From: Anaerolineae bacterium
Lineage (GTDB): Bacteria; Chloroflexota; Anaerolineae; UBA1429
Direction: 5' to 3'
NCBI GenBank assembly: GCA_007123335.1
Contig: SKLG01000351.1
Coordinates: forward strand, 1-5,608
Length of the DNA stretch: 5,608 bases
In this document: piece after piece, positions 5,258 to 5,608 of the stretch
Layout of the letters: each line of letters opens with the position of its first letter
How positions within the stretch are numbered: position 1 is the stretch's first letter
Notes under the pieces: model-generated
Told to the model about the DNA's origin: nothing
The model's input: only the letters and a program-made list of their open reading frames with translations
The model's database searches: none
Program-made: the position numbers and the translations under genes

Positions 5258-5608
5258 TCAACCCAGCCGCAGCCGGGGGAACAGCTCCCCAGGCGCCTGG
5301 CGATCGAATAAGTGCTGGCGCAGTACCTCCTCCAGCCGGCGCACCTGCTCGGGATGCTCCGCCGCCAGGTCTCGCTCCTGGGCCGGATCGTCGGGGCCAA
5401 AGAGCAGGTCGGGGTGCACGTCGCCCCAATCGCGGTGGTCTGGAATGCGCCACACCGGCATCTCGACGCCGGGGATAAAGCGCCCGGCCTCCATGTCGGG
5501 CACCACAAAAGCGTCGGGCGGACGGCGACGGGCGCGAAAGCTGCGGTCGAGCACCTGCATGTCGTGGGTGTATTGGTAGAGAGGGCCGAGGGCCGGGTCC
5601 TGGGCGCG
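5258..5608 (-). CDS. C-terminal end of a probable sulfatase (partial)
   Basis: The frame is open from the window edge to TGA 5260-5258 and gives 116 residues, beginning RAQDPALGPLYQYTHDMQVL. The tail DLLFGPDDPAQERDLAAEHP, then EQVRRLEEVLRQHL, and finally a RLRLG end, matches the C-terminal pattern of arylsulfatase-type enzymes: a LyDl..DP.E..NLA..HPE strand-turn followed by a last helix and a RLGL-like end. The catalytic CxPxR formylglycine site lies upstream, outside the window. The gene reads in the same direction as the glycohydrolase gene 116 bp downstream and may be co-transcribed with it. The family assignment rests only on this C-terminal signature. Confidence 0.65.
   Translation of the reverse strand, partial: RAQDPALGPLYQYTHDMQVLDRSFRARRRPPDAFVVPDMEAGRFIPGVEMPVWRIPDHRDWGDVHPDLLFGPDDPAQERDLAAEHPEQVRRLEEVLRQHLFDRQAPGELFPRLRLG

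Noticed and set aside
5142..5453. N-terminal extension of the glycohydrolase to an upstream start
   Set aside because: The extension overlaps the sulfatase C-terminus in a different frame, is low-complexity (R/A/G/P-rich), and contains the Shine-Dalgarno site of the 5141 start.

Overview
The window looks like a high-GC chromosomal fragment from an environmental bacterium, most likely a Chloroflexota (Anaerolineae-like) lineage. That placement is an inference from the DUF4012 membrane protein, the carbohydrate-binding-type beta-sandwich insertions and the codon bias; no rRNA or marker gene is present to confirm it.

Layout from left to right. (1) Positions 1-116, minus strand: the 5' end of a small SelW/Rdx-family redox protein. 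Its CxxU active site is encoded by an in-frame TGA (78-80), so a conventional gene caller misses it and stops there. A compact hairpin (47-61) lies just downstream of the TGA at a distance suited to a bacterial SECIS element. (2) Positions 117-394: a divergent intergenic region with a sigma70-like promoter for each flanking gene and, exactly between the two -35 boxes, a 60-bp nested inverted repeat made of two 18-bp palindromes. (3) Positions 413-2842, plus strand: an 809-aa single-pass membrane protein of the DUF4012 family. It is interrupted by a CBM_4_9-like domain whose halves appear in circularly permuted order. (4) Positions 2784-2999, minus strand: the N-terminal half of a TIGR02684-type addiction-module antidote, cut off before its DNA-binding helix-turn-helix and with no toxin gene beside it. 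(5) Positions 3006-5141, minus strand: a 711-aa ADP-ribosylglycohydrolase-fold enzyme carrying two C-terminal beta-sandwich domains. (6) Positions 5258-5608, minus strand: the C-terminal end of a probable sulfatase that runs off the right edge.

How they fit together: the sulfatase, glycohydrolase and antitoxin remnant read in one direction and could form a transcription unit for desulfation and hydrolysis of a glycan or glycoside. The DUF4012 gene converges on that unit. The selenoprotein gene diverges from the DUF4012 gene across a shared regulatory region. The strongest hidden signal in the window is the unannotated selenoprotein; the permuted domain insertion is second.
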